From positions 353-13,768 of the forward strand of contig DXZO01000041.1 of NCBI GenBank assembly GCA_019419625.1: 13,416 nucleotides of DNA, in the 5' to 3' direction. Origin of the DNA: Collinsella sp. GTDB lineage: Bacteria > Actinomycetota > Coriobacteriia > Coriobacteriales > Coriobacteriaceae. The notes beneath the pieces were generated by a model, which saw only the letters and a list, made by a program, of their open reading frames with translations, made no database searches and had not been told where the DNA came from. This document shows, one piece after another, positions 1 through 7,904 of this stretch (its first letter is position 1; the number at the start of each line of letters is the position of its first letter). The position numbers and the translations under genes are program-made.

Positions 1-1265
1 GGCGTGATGCCCTTCTCGGTCTGCGCGAAGATGCCGATGTTCAGGCCCTCGGACTCAGGGATGATTTCGTCGTTTTGGTCTCCACTGTAGTGGTCGGGGC
101 CGTCGCCGCCGGTCTCGGCATAGCGGGCTATGGCCTTGACAACGGAGTCGCTGATGTAGATATGGCCACCCGCTTCGTCGGAGTAGAAATTACTGGTGGA
201 GATTGCAACCGAGAACCTGCCTTCTGCGAGCGCATCCACAGTCGAGCCGTTCTTGATGACGATGTCGTCCTCATCGGTGAAGAGTGCGCTGGCTTCCCCG
301 CCATCTGAGCTTGCGCGGACCGTCACGGTCGCGCCATCGAGCGTGATGCCCTTGTAGACATAGATGCCATACCCAACGCCACTTGCGTTGAGGGAAGCGT
401 TCGTGACCGTGAGGCTGTTTTTACCGTCGATGGCGGCGTCTTCCTCGGAGCTTGCCTTGACCTGGCTGCCACCCGAGATCTCGATGTTGCCGTCGGCCCA
501 AATCGCATTGTCTTTGATAGAGCTTGCCTCTACCTTGCCGCCGCCCTTTATGATGAGGTTCTCGTTAGCATCGATACCCTGATCCTCGGTGGCCTTGGCG
601 GTGACGGTTCCGCTGTTGTCGATCGTGATGTTGCCGTCGGCCCTGATGCCATCCGAATCGCCCGTGGCGTTAACGTTTCCCGAGCCCTTGATGGTGACAT
701 CGCCCCCGGCATCGATGGCATCGTGCTCGGTGCTCGTGGCGTTGACAGTGCCAGCGCCGTCGATGTTGATGTTGCCGACGGAAGTGATGGCGTCACGAGA
801 AGATGTCACGTTGAGCGTGCTGGACGCGTCGCCCTGAATATTAAGCTCGGCGTTCTCGTTCGCGCCATCCTTAACCTTGATGCCGCGGCCGTTGTCGTTA
901 GTGACGGTGTTGTTGCCCTCGTAGCTCACGTTGAGCTTGCCCGCTGCCTCGATCGCGCCGCCGTTATAGCCGTTGAGCTTCATGTCGTCGGCGCCGTCCC
1001 AGCTCCAGGTGCCGGCGGCGTCGCCCGCCGCGGTGCCGGCGTTGTATTGGGTGCCGCCGACGTCCACCCATTCCGCCGCGAGCGAGACGCTCGGCATGAG
1101 CAGCAAGCTCACCGTGAGCGCGCACACGGCGCCTACGACGATGCGGCGCGTCACGCGGCGCCAGCTGCCGTGCGCGAGTCCTATGCGACGGCGAACGTCG
1201 GGTTCGGCAACATGGGTTCTGGCGGTAGTGTCATTGCGTTTGGGGGTCGTGAACAAGGCTGCCAT
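1..1265 (-). CDS. Exported repeat protein, beta-solenoid-like, 3' end cut off by window edge
   Basis: An uninterrupted reading frame of about 421 codons runs leftward off the window. The ATG at 1265 has GGGAG about 6 bases upstream; an in-frame ATG six codons earlier (1283) has no good ribosome binding site. The N-terminus has a long basic n-region (residues 1-41, many Arg), a hydrophobic stretch (42-62) and an Ala-rich SLA-AE cleavage site near 63-64, as expected for a Sec signal peptide with an unusually long n-region. The mature part opens with a Trp/Gly-rich segment and continues with Gly/Asn/Asp-rich repeats of about 24 residues (164-282), typical of right-handed beta-helix or carbohydrate-binding surface proteins. 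No catalytic motif is visible. The missing C-terminus would show whether it carries a sortase signal or other anchor. Exported localisation is well supported. The function (adhesion or glycan binding) is only inferred, and the specific family is not certain. Confidence 0.8.
   Translation of the reverse strand, partial: MAALFTTPKRNDTTARTHVAEPDVRRRIGLAHGSWRRVTRRIVVGAVCALTVSLLLMPSVSLAAEWVDVGGTQYNAGTAAGDAAGTWSWDGADDMKLNGYNGGAIEAAGKLNVSYEGNNTVTNDNGRGIKVKDGANENAELNIQGDASSTLNVTSSRDAITSVGNINIDGAGTVNATSTEHDAIDAGGDVTIKGSGNVNATGDSDGIRADGNITIDNSGTVTAKATEDQGIDANENLIIKGGGKVEASSIKDNAIWADGNIEISGGSQVKASSEEDAAIDGKNSLTVTNASLNASGVGYGIYVYKGITLDGATVTVRASSDGGEASALFTDEDDIVIKNGSTVDALAEGRFSVAISTSNFYSDEAGGHIYISDSVVKAIARYAETGGDGPDHYSGDQNDEIIPESEGLNIGIFAQTEKGIT
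420..776 (-). repeat. Five protein-level tandem repeats of about 24 residues in the surface protein
   Basis: Residues 164-282 of the exported protein split into five units starting GNINI, GDVTI, GNITI, ENLII and GNIEI, of 24, 23, 24, 24 and 24 residues. The pattern is roughly GNIxIxGxGxVxAxSxExxAIDA: two short beta strands separated by turns, as in coils of a beta-solenoid. The DNA copies have diverged clearly, so this is an old repeat and not a recent slippage product. Weaker, less regular copies continue on both sides (residues about 106-163 and 283-345). Confidence 0.75.
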
Positions 1266-1405
1266 GGTTGCTCCCGTTCTCATAGGGCCTATGCGGTTAT
1301 ATCCAGCATATCTGCAGGATGTAGCCGTCGGTAGTGCCGTTTGGAGAGCAAAACGTCCAAAACTTGCGAAGCAATACATCGCGTGTCCGTGTGGTGCCTG
1401 GCTTT

Positions 1406-1448
1406 AAAAGCAAAGCGCGGAGCCGCTCGATGCGACTCCGCGCTTTGC
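1406..1448 (-). terminator. Rho-independent terminator of the NCS2 permease gene
   Basis: A 13-bp perfect stem (GCAAAGCGCGGAG at 1410-1422 with its complement at 1436-1448) with a 13-base loop. Read on the minus strand it is followed by TTTT (1409-1406). It lies 25 bases after the permease stop codon. Confidence 0.85.
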
Positions 1449-1472
1449 TGTTTGGTATTGCGAATCTTGCGC

Positions 1473-2786
1473 CTACGCTACAAAGAAGTAGACGAGGAAG
1501 GCGAGGGCTGCGATCCACATGAGCGGCTTGATCTTGGAGGCCTCGCCCTTAAAGAGCGCGACGATCACGTAGGCGATAAAGCCCAGGCCAATGCCGGCAG
1601 AGATGGAGTAAGTGAAGGGCACGCCGGCGACAATCATGAACGCCGGGAAACCCTGCGACACGTCGGACCAGTCGATCTCGGAGGCCTCGCTCATCATGAG
1701 GTAACCGACGTAGACCAGAGCACCGCAGGTGGCAGCGCTGGAAACGATGGTGACGATGGGGGAGAAGAACGCGGCGAGAATGAACAGCACGCCGGTGGTG
1801 ACGGAGGTGAGGCCCGTGCGGCCACCGTCGGCAGCGCCAGAGGTGGACTCGACGAAGGTGGTGATGGAGGAGACGCCCATAAAGCCACCGGCAGCAGCGG
1901 CCACGGAGTCGACGACCAGGATGGGACGGATGTCCTCGACATTGCCGTCCTCGGTCAAGAACTCGCCCTGCTTGGCGACGGCCATCGCGGTGCCCATGGT
2001 GTCGAAGAAGTCGCTCATGAGCAGCGAGAAGGCAACGACGAGCAGCATCGGGTCGGTCAGGACCTTCACGATGGCAAGGTTGCCGTCGGCAGTGCTGGCA
2101 AACGGGGCGCCGAAGGTCGAGAAGTCGAGCGGTGCGATGAGGCCCTCGGGCGCATGGGTGACGCCCAGCGGGATTCCGGCGATAACGGCGACGATGATGC
2201 CGATGAGCAGCGAGCCCGGCACGTTGCGGGAAGCCAGGGCAACCGTCACGACGATGGAGATGATGCCGACGATAAAGGTGGGGGAGGCGATGTCGCCCAG
2301 GCCGACGAGCGTACCGGCGCCAGCGGTGATGATGCCGGCGTCGCACAGGCCGATCATGGCGATAAACAGGCCCAGACCCACCGAGATGGCGTGGCGCAGG
2401 ACCACGGGGATGGCGTCCATGATGGCCTCGCGCAGGCCGCACAGGACGAGCAGCAAGATGACGATACCCTCGAGGAAGATAACGCTCATGGCCACGTGCC
2501 AGTCGCCGCCGCACATGGTGGTGGCGATGCCCGCGATCATGGCGTTGATGCCCAGACCCGACGCGCAGGCGAGCGGGCGGTTGGCGAAGATGCCCATGCA
2601 GATGGTCATGATGCCGGCGCCCAGGCAGGTGGCGCAGGCGAGCGCTCCCGCATCAATGCCAGCGCCCGAGAGCACTGCGGGGTTGACGGCGATGATGTAG
2701 GCCATCGCCAGGAATGTTGTCAGTCCAGCGCGAAGTTCGGTCCCGATTGTGGACTTGCGCTCACTGACGTGAAAAAGTTCGTCCAT
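1473..2786 (-). CDS. NCS2 family (AzgA/PbuG-type) purine permease
   Basis: A 437-residue polytopic membrane protein expected to take up purine bases (adenine, guanine or hypoxanthine) by proton symport across the cytoplasmic membrane. AzgA-subfamily signatures are visible: TTFLAMAYI at the first helix (residues 23-31), GLGINAM (77-83), SDFFDTMGT (258-266) and TTFVESTSGAADGGRTGLTS (309-328). The last two are the best-conserved substrate-site segments of the family. Length is normal. The frame is open back to 2831, but I start at the ATG at 2786 because AGGAAAGGG lies just upstream, and the protein then begins MDELFHVSER, a typical AzgA N-terminus. It is monocistronic, divergent from the deformylase-like gene at 2980, and has its own terminator. 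The leader is short and I see no purine riboswitch. The exact base preference cannot be told from sequence. Confidence 0.92.
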   Translation of the reverse strand: MDELFHVSERKSTIGTELRAGLTTFLAMAYIIAVNPAVLSGAGIDAGALACATCLGAGIMTICMGIFANRPLACASGLGINAMIAGIATTMCGGDWHVAMSVIFLEGIVILLLVLCGLREAIMDAIPVVLRHAISVGLGLFIAMIGLCDAGIITAGAGTLVGLGDIASPTFIVGIISIVVTVALASRNVPGSLLIGIIVAVIAGIPLGVTHAPEGLIAPLDFSTFGAPFASTADGNLAIVKVLTDPMLLVVAFSLLMSDFFDTMGTAMAVAKQGEFLTEDGNVEDIRPILVVDSVAAAAGGFMGVSSITTFVESTSGAADGGRTGLTSVTTGVLFILAAFFSPIVTIVSSAATCGALVYVGYLMMSEASEIDWSDVSQGFPAFMIVAGVPFTYSISAGIGLGFIAYVIVALFKGEASKIKPLMWIAALAFLVYFFVA

Positions 2787-2940
2787 GCATACCCTTTCCT
2801 TGTTCGGCCCCGAGTTTAGGCCGATTGACACGAACTCATTTACTATATCGCCTTTACAACCTTGCTGTTCCTCGCATGTTGATGTTCGGCGCTTTGTAAC
2901 AGACGGACGGTATTTATCGCATGAAAATGTGTGGGTACCG

Positions 2941-2946
2941 TATACT
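2941..2946 (+). promoter_or_regulatory. Possible -10 box for the deformylase-like gene
   Basis: TATACT matches the -10 consensus at 5 of 6 positions and would start a transcript about 27 bases before the start codon. No convincing -35 box is seen at the usual distance. The same TATACT hexamer occurs before the HTH-transaminase gene. Confidence 0.35.
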
Positions 2947-2979
2947 TAAGCGGTTACAACGACCCCTATGGAGGAACGT

Positions 2980-3399
2980 ATGATTAAAGAGCTTTGCCAC
3001 GACGAGGCTATCCTGTCCCAGCGTTGCGAGGTTGCGACCGTCGAGGACGAGTCGGTTGCTCAGGACCTGATCGATACCATCAAGTCGCTCGATGATGCCG
3101 GCTGCTTGGCCGCCAACCAGATCGGCGTTACCAAGAAGGTCTGCGTCTACCTGGACGACGCCGGCGAGCCTCACGTGCTCTACAACCCCCGTCTGGTGTT
3201 TGGCCTGGGCGCCAGCAAGATGGAGGAGAGCTGCCTGACGCACGAGGAGGTCACCAAGTCCACGCGCTATATCAAGTGCAAGGTTGCCTTTGACCAGATC
3301 GTCGATGGCAAGATGCGCGAGCGCAAGCAGGACTTTGTGGGCTTCGAGGCGCAGATGGTCCAGCATATGATCGACCACTGTCTTGGAAAGTTGGTCTAA
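2980..3399 (+). CDS. Peptide-deformylase-like protein lacking the catalytic Glu
   Basis: A 139-residue protein of the short peptide deformylase family, whose active members remove the formyl group from nascent protein N-termini using a metal held by Cys and two His. Visible here: motif 1 as AGCLAANQ (residues 40-47, usual form GxGLAAxQ, so both Gly are changed but the Gln is kept), motif 2 as ESCLT (83-87, metal ligand Cys85 kept), and motif 3 as QHMIDH (128-133). In motif 3 both His ligands remain (129, 133), but the catalytic Glu of HExxH is Met130. The codons read CAT ATG ATC GAC CAC, with no frame disruption. Metal binding therefore looks possible while normal deformylation looks unlikely. 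Start: ATG at 2980 with GGAGG 5 bases upstream; the upstream ATG at 2968 overlaps that site. Single gene with its own terminator. A second, catalytically more complete paralogue lies at 10611-11021. Confidence 0.88.
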   Translation: MIKELCHDEAILSQRCEVATVEDESVAQDLIDTIKSLDDAGCLAANQIGVTKKVCVYLDDAGEPHVLYNPRLVFGLGASKMEESCLTHEEVTKSTRYIKCKVAFDQIVDGKMRERKQDFVGFEAQMVQHMIDHCLGKLV

Positions 3400-3431
3400 G
3401 GGGACCAAAGCACCGCACTTCGTCTCTTTTG

Positions 3432-3467
3432 GTCCGGGCGTGACATTGTTGTCATGTCCGGGCTTTT
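3432..3467 (+). terminator. Rho-independent terminator after the deformylase-like gene
   Basis: A 14-bp stem (3432-3445 with 3450-3463), including three G-T pairs, closes a TTGT tetraloop and is followed by TTTTG. It begins 33 bases after the stop codon. Confidence 0.75.
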
Positions 3468-3530
3468 GTGTTTAGCGCCTTTTTGTTTGGTGACAATAAC
3501 CTTAGCAGGACCGTAAAGCTAGGAGGCGCT

Positions 3531-4496
3531 ATGTGCACGAGCATTCGATTTACCGATAATTCTGGCCACATGTATCTGGGCCGCAACCTCGACTGGAGCT
3601 TTGACTACGGCCAACAGGTTCGCGTGATGCTGCGCGGGTTCCACATTCCGTATTCGTTTATCGACGATGCGTCGGCGGCACATGCGGTAATCGGCATGTG
3701 CATCGATTACAAGAACTATCCCATGTTTTTCGACTGTGGTAACGATGCGGGTCTGGCTGTGGCGGGGCTCAACTTTCCCGGCTATGCCGAGTATGCCGAG
3801 GGCCCTGTCGACGGCAAGAACAATATCGCGGCCTATGAGTTTCCCCTGTGGGTGGCAGCGACGTTCTCGACGGTCGACGAGGTCGAGGCTGCGCTGCGCG
3901 ATACGGTGATTGTCGCCAAATCTGCAGGAGAGGGGCTGGGCGTGTCGCTGCTCCATTGGATTATCGGCGACAGCCAGCGTAGCATCGTGGTCGAGATGAT
4001 GGCTGACGGCCTGCATGTATACGACGATCCGGTCGACACCCTTGCCAACCAGCCGACCTTCCCGTGGCACATGGAAAACCTGCGCACCTATATCACCGCC
4101 ACAAGCGATTTTCCGCAGACGGCGACATGGCGTGGCGCCGAGCTTAAGCCCTATGGAGCCGGTGCCGGCATGCGCGGCATTCCGGGCGATTGCTATTCGC
4201 CGAGCCGTTTTGTAAAGGCGGCGTACCTCAATGCCAATTACCCGCAAAAGGAGAGCGAGACCGAAAACGTCGTTCGCATGTTCCGCTCGCTCGAGGGCGT
4301 GGTGATGATCGAGGGAGCGTCCAGGATGGGCGATGGCAAGTTCGAGAAGACTATCTACACCGGATGCTTTAGCGCGCGCACGGGCAATTATTACTACGCG
4401 ATGTATGGGGATCCGTCGATTCGCTACGTGAGCCTGATGGATGCCGAGGGCGCGAGCCCCGATAGGCTCGTGGTTCCCGAGCCGCGCCGTTCGTAG
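3531..4496 (+). CDS. bsh: Choloylglycine hydrolase family enzyme (conjugated bile salt hydrolase)
   Basis: A 321-residue Ntn hydrolase that is expected to cleave the amide bond of glycine- or taurine-conjugated bile salts in the cytosol; penicillin V acylases share the fold. Start: ATG at 3531 with AGGAGG four bases upstream, giving MCTS, so Cys2 becomes the N-terminal nucleophile after Met removal. Other family active-site residues are in place: Arg18 and Asp21 (GRNLDW), Asn81 (GLNFPG), Asn173 (LANQPTF) and Arg226 (SRF). No signal peptide, normal length. The selectivity-loop region before LHW contains Gly133-Glu134-Gly135 (GEG), which resembles the G-x-G pattern reported for glycine-preferring bile salt hydrolases; that substrate reading is tentative. 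Single gene, with a hairpin between it and the convergent Kup gene. The family call is firm; bile salt over penicillin V is favoured by the gut-type setting and close fit to Gram-positive bile salt hydrolases. Confidence 0.9.
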   Translation: MCTSIRFTDNSGHMYLGRNLDWSFDYGQQVRVMLRGFHIPYSFIDDASAAHAVIGMCIDYKNYPMFFDCGNDAGLAVAGLNFPGYAEYAEGPVDGKNNIAAYEFPLWVAATFSTVDEVEAALRDTVIVAKSAGEGLGVSLLHWIIGDSQRSIVVEMMADGLHVYDDPVDTLANQPTFPWHMENLRTYITATSDFPQTATWRGAELKPYGAGAGMRGIPGDCYSPSRFVKAAYLNANYPQKESETENVVRMFRSLEGVVMIEGASRMGDGKFEKTIYTGCFSARTGNYYYAMYGDPSIRYVSLMDAEGASPDRLVVPEPRRS

Positions 4497-4515
4497 CTCA
4501 CTGGTCCGTTGCGAC

Positions 4516-4555
4516 ATAAAACGGCCTCGCACCTCTTATGAGATGCGAGGCCGTT
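4516..4555 (-). terminator. Terminator between convergent bsh and kup, oriented for kup
   Basis: A 16-position stem (4520-4535 with 4540-4555) closes a 4-base loop. Read on the minus strand the stem is followed by TTTTATG, while on the plus strand there is no T run. The single imperfect position is C-A in plus-strand RNA but a G-U pair in minus-strand RNA. Both points say it serves kup first, though it may also slow transcription from bsh. Confidence 0.75.
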
Positions 4556-4577
4556 GTCGTCAATGGCTGGTGGCGTG

Positions 4578-6806
4578 TTAGAAGTTGGCGTCGTTGAACT
4601 GGGTGCTCTCGAGTCCGTCGAGTTGCTGTTCGGGCGTATCTGCGACGCTCTCGAGCAGCTCAGTGGGATCGACGTTCATATTCTTACCGGCTTCGTTGCC
4701 GTTGACCAGGTCGTCCGAGAAGATGTCGACTTCCATTTCTTCGGCCTCTTCGATCTGAACCTCGAGCGGCACTTGGGTGCGCACGAGCTTAACGGCCGGG
4801 CGCATGCGGGCAAACAGCGGCACGTACTCGATGATGATGGCCGAGTTCTCGAGACCGTACCAGCGTGCCGGGCTTCCGCAGGCGCGGCGGACGGCGTACT
4901 TGATGGCCATCACGCGGTGGTCATTGCGGTTGATGTCCGTTTCGGGGGCGAGCACCTTGCGCAGCATACAAAAACGGAAGTCGCCCACGTTGCCGCGCGT
5001 CTCGTAGATGGAGTAGGTGTGATGCTGCGGCGGCAGCTCACCCGATGCCATCAAGTCGCCAACGATTTGGCGCAGGTAGGCATTAACGCGCTGGTTGACC
5101 TTAAAGCCCAAGTCCAGGCGCACGCGGAACAAAAAGTCCGTGCCAAAGGTCTCGACGGAATACTCGTGCGTATAGGGCTCGTCGGTAACGTGCACGTTGA
5201 TGAACCAGTATGCCTTGGCGCGCTTGGGATGCTTATCCAAGATGGAATAGAGCACGTCGCGGTCGAGCGTGAGCGGGTCGGGGCTGTTGGTGAGGAACAC
5301 CAGATTGTCGGCGAGCACGGGGTAGGTCTCGTCGTTGCGCAGGCGGTTGAGCTGGTCAATGTACTTGGAGACGGGCAGCAGGATCGTCTGCGTGCGCTCG
5401 ATGGCGGTGCCGCGGCGCCACACGTACATAAGGCCAAACAGCAGCGAGGCCAAGAAGATCATTACGTAGCCGCCGTCAAAGAACATGGTGAGGCACGAGG
5501 CGAAGAAGCACAGCTCAATGGCACCGAAGAGCAGGGCGAAGACGCAGGCGCCCAGCTTGTGCTTGAGGATGCCGGCGATATAGCTCGTCAGCAGCGTGGT
5601 GGTCATAAGCATGGTCACGGTAATGGCGAGGCCATAGGCGCTCTCCATGCGCTCGGAGTTCTGGAACAGCAGCACAATGAAGATGCAGCCGACCCACATG
5701 ATGTTGTTGACGAGTGGAATATAGAGCTGACCCTTGGTGTCGCTGGGGTAGTGGATGCGCAGGTGCGGCATGAGATTGAGACGGGTTGCCTCGGATACCA
5801 GCGAGAACGAGCCGGTGATGAGCGCCTGCGAGGCGATGATGGCCGCTACGGCCGAAAGCACGATGGCAAAGGGGCGCAGGGGCTCGGGGAGCATCATATA
5901 GAACGGGTTGACGATATCCATCGCAAGCATCTGGGGGTTGGAGTTATTGGCGAGCAGCCAAGCTCCCTGACCCAGATAGTTGAGGATAAGGGCCGCCTTA
6001 ACAAACGGCCAGGATGCATAGATGTTTGCCTTGCCCACGTGACCCATGTCCGAATAGAGCGCCTCGGCACCGGTTGTCGACAGGAAGACAAAGCCGAGCA
6101 CCATAATGCCCGAATGGTTGATGGGCGAGAACAGGAACATAATGCCGCGGATGGGGTTGAGCGCGCGCAAGATGGACAGGTTGCCGAGCATGTTGAACAG
6201 ACCGGCGCCTGCCAGGAACAGGAACCACAGCGTCATGAGCGGGCCGAACAGCTTGCCGATTGACGAGGTGCCGGCGCGCTGCATGGCAAATAGGCCGCAG
6301 ATAATGATGATGGTGATGATGATGACGTTGGTCTGGCCGTCGCCCAGCAGCGCATGGCCCCATTCGATGGTGCGCAGACCCTCGATGGCTGTGGTGACCG
6401 TGACGGCGGGGGTGAGGATGCCGTCGGCGAGCAGCGCCGCGCCGCCGATCATGGCGGGCAGAATCAGCCATGGTGCCACCTTGCGTACGAGGCTGAACAG
6501 GGCGAAGATGCCGCCTTCGTTGTGGTTGTCGGCCTTCATGGCGATTACCACGTACTTGACCGTGGTCACGAGCGTCATGGTCCAGATGACGAGCGAAAGC
6601 GCGCCCAGGATCATGTCCTCGCTGACGGTACCGATGCCGCCGTTGTTGGCGACGATTGATTTCATGGTGTACATGGGGCTCGTGCCGATGTCGCCATAGA
6701 CGACGCCGAGCGTTACGAGCAGCATGCCAGCGGAGAGGGGGATGGCTCCGTGCCCGCCTTGCCCGCGCTGGTCTTGGAGGTTTGCCTCCAGTTTGTTGTG
6801 TGCCAC
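4578..6806 (-). CDS. kup: Kup-type potassium uptake permease
   Basis: A 742-residue membrane protein of the Kup/HAK family, expected to import K+ with protons. The family signature GVVYGDIGTSP is near the N-terminus (residues 34-44). About twelve hydrophobic segments follow to roughly residue 465, then a cytosolic domain with a conserved-looking WFINVHV/ETFG region and a long acidic tail rich in Glu and Asp. Length exceeds the usual 620-700 mainly through that tail. Start choice: the frame has an ATG at 6824 with no ribosome binding site, whereas a GTG at 6806 is preceded by AAGGGAG at ideal spacing, giving MAHNKLEANL; the ATG start would add six residues. No regulatory gene adjoins it, and no c-di-AMP riboswitch is evident in the short upstream gap. 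Single gene ending in the hairpin at 4516-4555. Confidence 0.93.
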   Translation of the reverse strand: MAHNKLEANLQDQRGQGGHGAIPLSAGMLLVTLGVVYGDIGTSPMYTMKSIVANNGGIGTVSEDMILGALSLVIWTMTLVTTVKYVVIAMKADNHNEGGIFALFSLVRKVAPWLILPAMIGGAALLADGILTPAVTVTTAIEGLRTIEWGHALLGDGQTNVIIITIIIICGLFAMQRAGTSSIGKLFGPLMTLWFLFLAGAGLFNMLGNLSILRALNPIRGIMFLFSPINHSGIMVLGFVFLSTTGAEALYSDMGHVGKANIYASWPFVKAALILNYLGQGAWLLANNSNPQMLAMDIVNPFYMMLPEPLRPFAIVLSAVAAIIASQALITGSFSLVSEATRLNLMPHLRIHYPSDTKGQLYIPLVNNIMWVGCIFIVLLFQNSERMESAYGLAITVTMLMTTTLLTSYIAGILKHKLGACVFALLFGAIELCFFASCLTMFFDGGYVMIFLASLLFGLMYVWRRGTAIERTQTILLPVSKYIDQLNRLRNDETYPVLADNLVFLTNSPDPLTLDRDVLYSILDKHPKRAKAYWFINVHVTDEPYTHEYSVETFGTDFLFRVRLDLGFKVNQRVNAYLRQIVGDLMASGELPPQHHTYSIYETRGNVGDFRFCMLRKVLAPETDINRNDHRVMAIKYAVRRACGSPARWYGLENSAIIIEYVPLFARMRPAVKLVRTQVPLEVQIEEAEEMEVDIFSDDLVNGNEAGKNMNVDPTELLESVADTPEQQLDGLESTQFNDANF

Positions 6807-6905
6807 GAGGACTCCCTTAGACATCCGGTTATCTGTCTAGGACAAAAAACTTTATGCCGTCTTTATACATACAAGAGCAGTTTGGCACATCGGGTTATTT
6901 TAGAC

Positions 6906-6929
6906 AATAATCCTCAGCTGGGGATTATT
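6906..6929 (-). terminator. Possible terminator of the EamA transporter gene
   Basis: An 8-bp A/T-rich perfect stem (AATAATCC with GGATTATT) and 8-base loop lie 35 bases past the EamA stop codon, in the gap before kup. The T run after it on the minus strand is poor, so this is a weak call. Confidence 0.35.
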
Positions 6930-6963
6930 TATCTACGCAGGTAGCATTTCAAAGCAGGGGCTT

Positions 6964-7875
6964 TTAAGCACGTGCTGTCTGGGCGATGCCAGCCTTGGCG
7001 TTTGCGCGTTTGCCGGCGAGTTCGCAAAAAATCGCGCCGCCGATGATAAGCGCGGCGCCCATCAGGCGGACCGGTGTTATGGCTTCACCCAAAAGGGCGG
7101 CCGAGAACACGACCGCCGAAAGCGGCTCGAGGTAGCCGACGACGGCGACGGTCTGGACGGGCAGCTTGGCGACGGCGCTAAAGTAGAGCAGGCAACCAAT
7201 GCCGGTGTTGACGACGCCGAGCATAGCGACGGCGCGCCAATCAATACTGGCGGCGACGCCGGCGGACAGGAATGAGGGAGCGCCCTGCGTGATGAGCGTG
7301 AGGGCCAGCGCGGTCACAAAGGCGGCGCTCACCTGGAGCGTGGAGTTCTCGAGGCCTTCGATGTGTGGCGCACCCTTGCTAGCGATGACCATCAATGCGT
7401 AGCAGAAGGCCGAGACGATGCCGCAGGCAATACCCGCAATGGGCATATTGCCGCCTAGACCTTGTGCCGCAATGAGAAAAGCACCGCAGGCGACGGCGAT
7501 AAAGCCGGCGATTTTGCTGCCGGTCAGCTTTTCGCCAAAAATGAGCGGGGAGAGGGCCATAACGATGATGGGGCCACAGTAATACAACAGCGAGGAGACA
7601 CCAACGCCGATCGTCTGATAGGCGCGGAACAGGAAAATCCAGCTGGCGCCCAGCGCGGCGCCCGAGACGATGAGCGCTGCGGCCTCGCGGGGGCGAGACG
7701 GAGCCTGCAGGTTATGGCGCTTGGTTATGAAGAGGATGGCGGCAAGGGTGAGAGCGCCCAAAAACGTGCGCAACAGTACGATATCGGAGCTCGGCAGCGC
7801 GATGGCAGCGGCGATGATGCCGTTGGAGCCAAACAATAGCAATGCTGCTAAGTACGTAAACAATCCGTTGTTCAT
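6964..7875 (-). CDS. EamA-family (DMT superfamily) transporter
   Basis: A 303-residue integral membrane protein with about ten hydrophobic segments arranged as two EamA repeats (roughly residues 5-138 and 146-287). Typical repeat signatures are visible: LLRTFLGAL early in repeat 1, SLLYYCGPIIVMALSPLIFGEKLTGSKIAGF at its end, and the matching GYLEPLSAVVFSAALLGEAITPVRLMGAALIIGGA in repeat 2. Members export amino acids or other small metabolites; the substrate here is unknown. Start: ATG at 7875 with GAGGGG about 10 bases upstream, slightly long spacing. It is divergent from a LysR regulator 118 bp away with a palindrome between them, the usual arrangement for a LysR-controlled exporter. Confidence 0.9.
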   Translation of the reverse strand: MNNGLFTYLAALLLFGSNGIIAAAIALPSSDIVLLRTFLGALTLAAILFITKRHNLQAPSRPREAAALIVSGAALGASWIFLFRAYQTIGVGVSSLLYYCGPIIVMALSPLIFGEKLTGSKIAGFIAVACGAFLIAAQGLGGNMPIAGIACGIVSAFCYALMVIASKGAPHIEGLENSTLQVSAAFVTALALTLITQGAPSFLSAGVAASIDWRAVAMLGVVNTGIGCLLYFSAVAKLPVQTVAVVGYLEPLSAVVFSAALLGEAITPVRLMGAALIIGGAIFCELAGKRANAKAGIAQTARA

Positions 7876-7904
7876 GTGCTGACATCCCCTCTATATCCGA
7901 GCAT

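Noticed and set aside
1341..2819. 492-residue plus-strand reading frame opposite the NCS2 permease
   Set aside because: Its translation is Gly/Asp/His/Arg-rich with no family character and no ribosome binding site. It is the antisense shadow of a well-supported permease in GC-rich DNA.
2787..2850. Purine riboswitch before the purine permease
   Set aside because: The leader is only about 50 bases after the likely -10 (TATAGT) and shows just a 5-bp hairpin (2805-2823), not the three-way junction of that riboswitch.
4554..6263. 569-residue plus-strand reading frame opposite kup
   Set aside because: Low-complexity His/Val/Gly/Glu-rich translation, starts inside the kup terminator, and the minus strand encodes a clear Kup protein.
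6807..6963. c-di-AMP (ydaO-type) riboswitch before kup
   Set aside because: These often precede potassium transporters, but the gap is short and mostly occupied by an A/T-rich terminator-like stem. I could not fit the conserved core.
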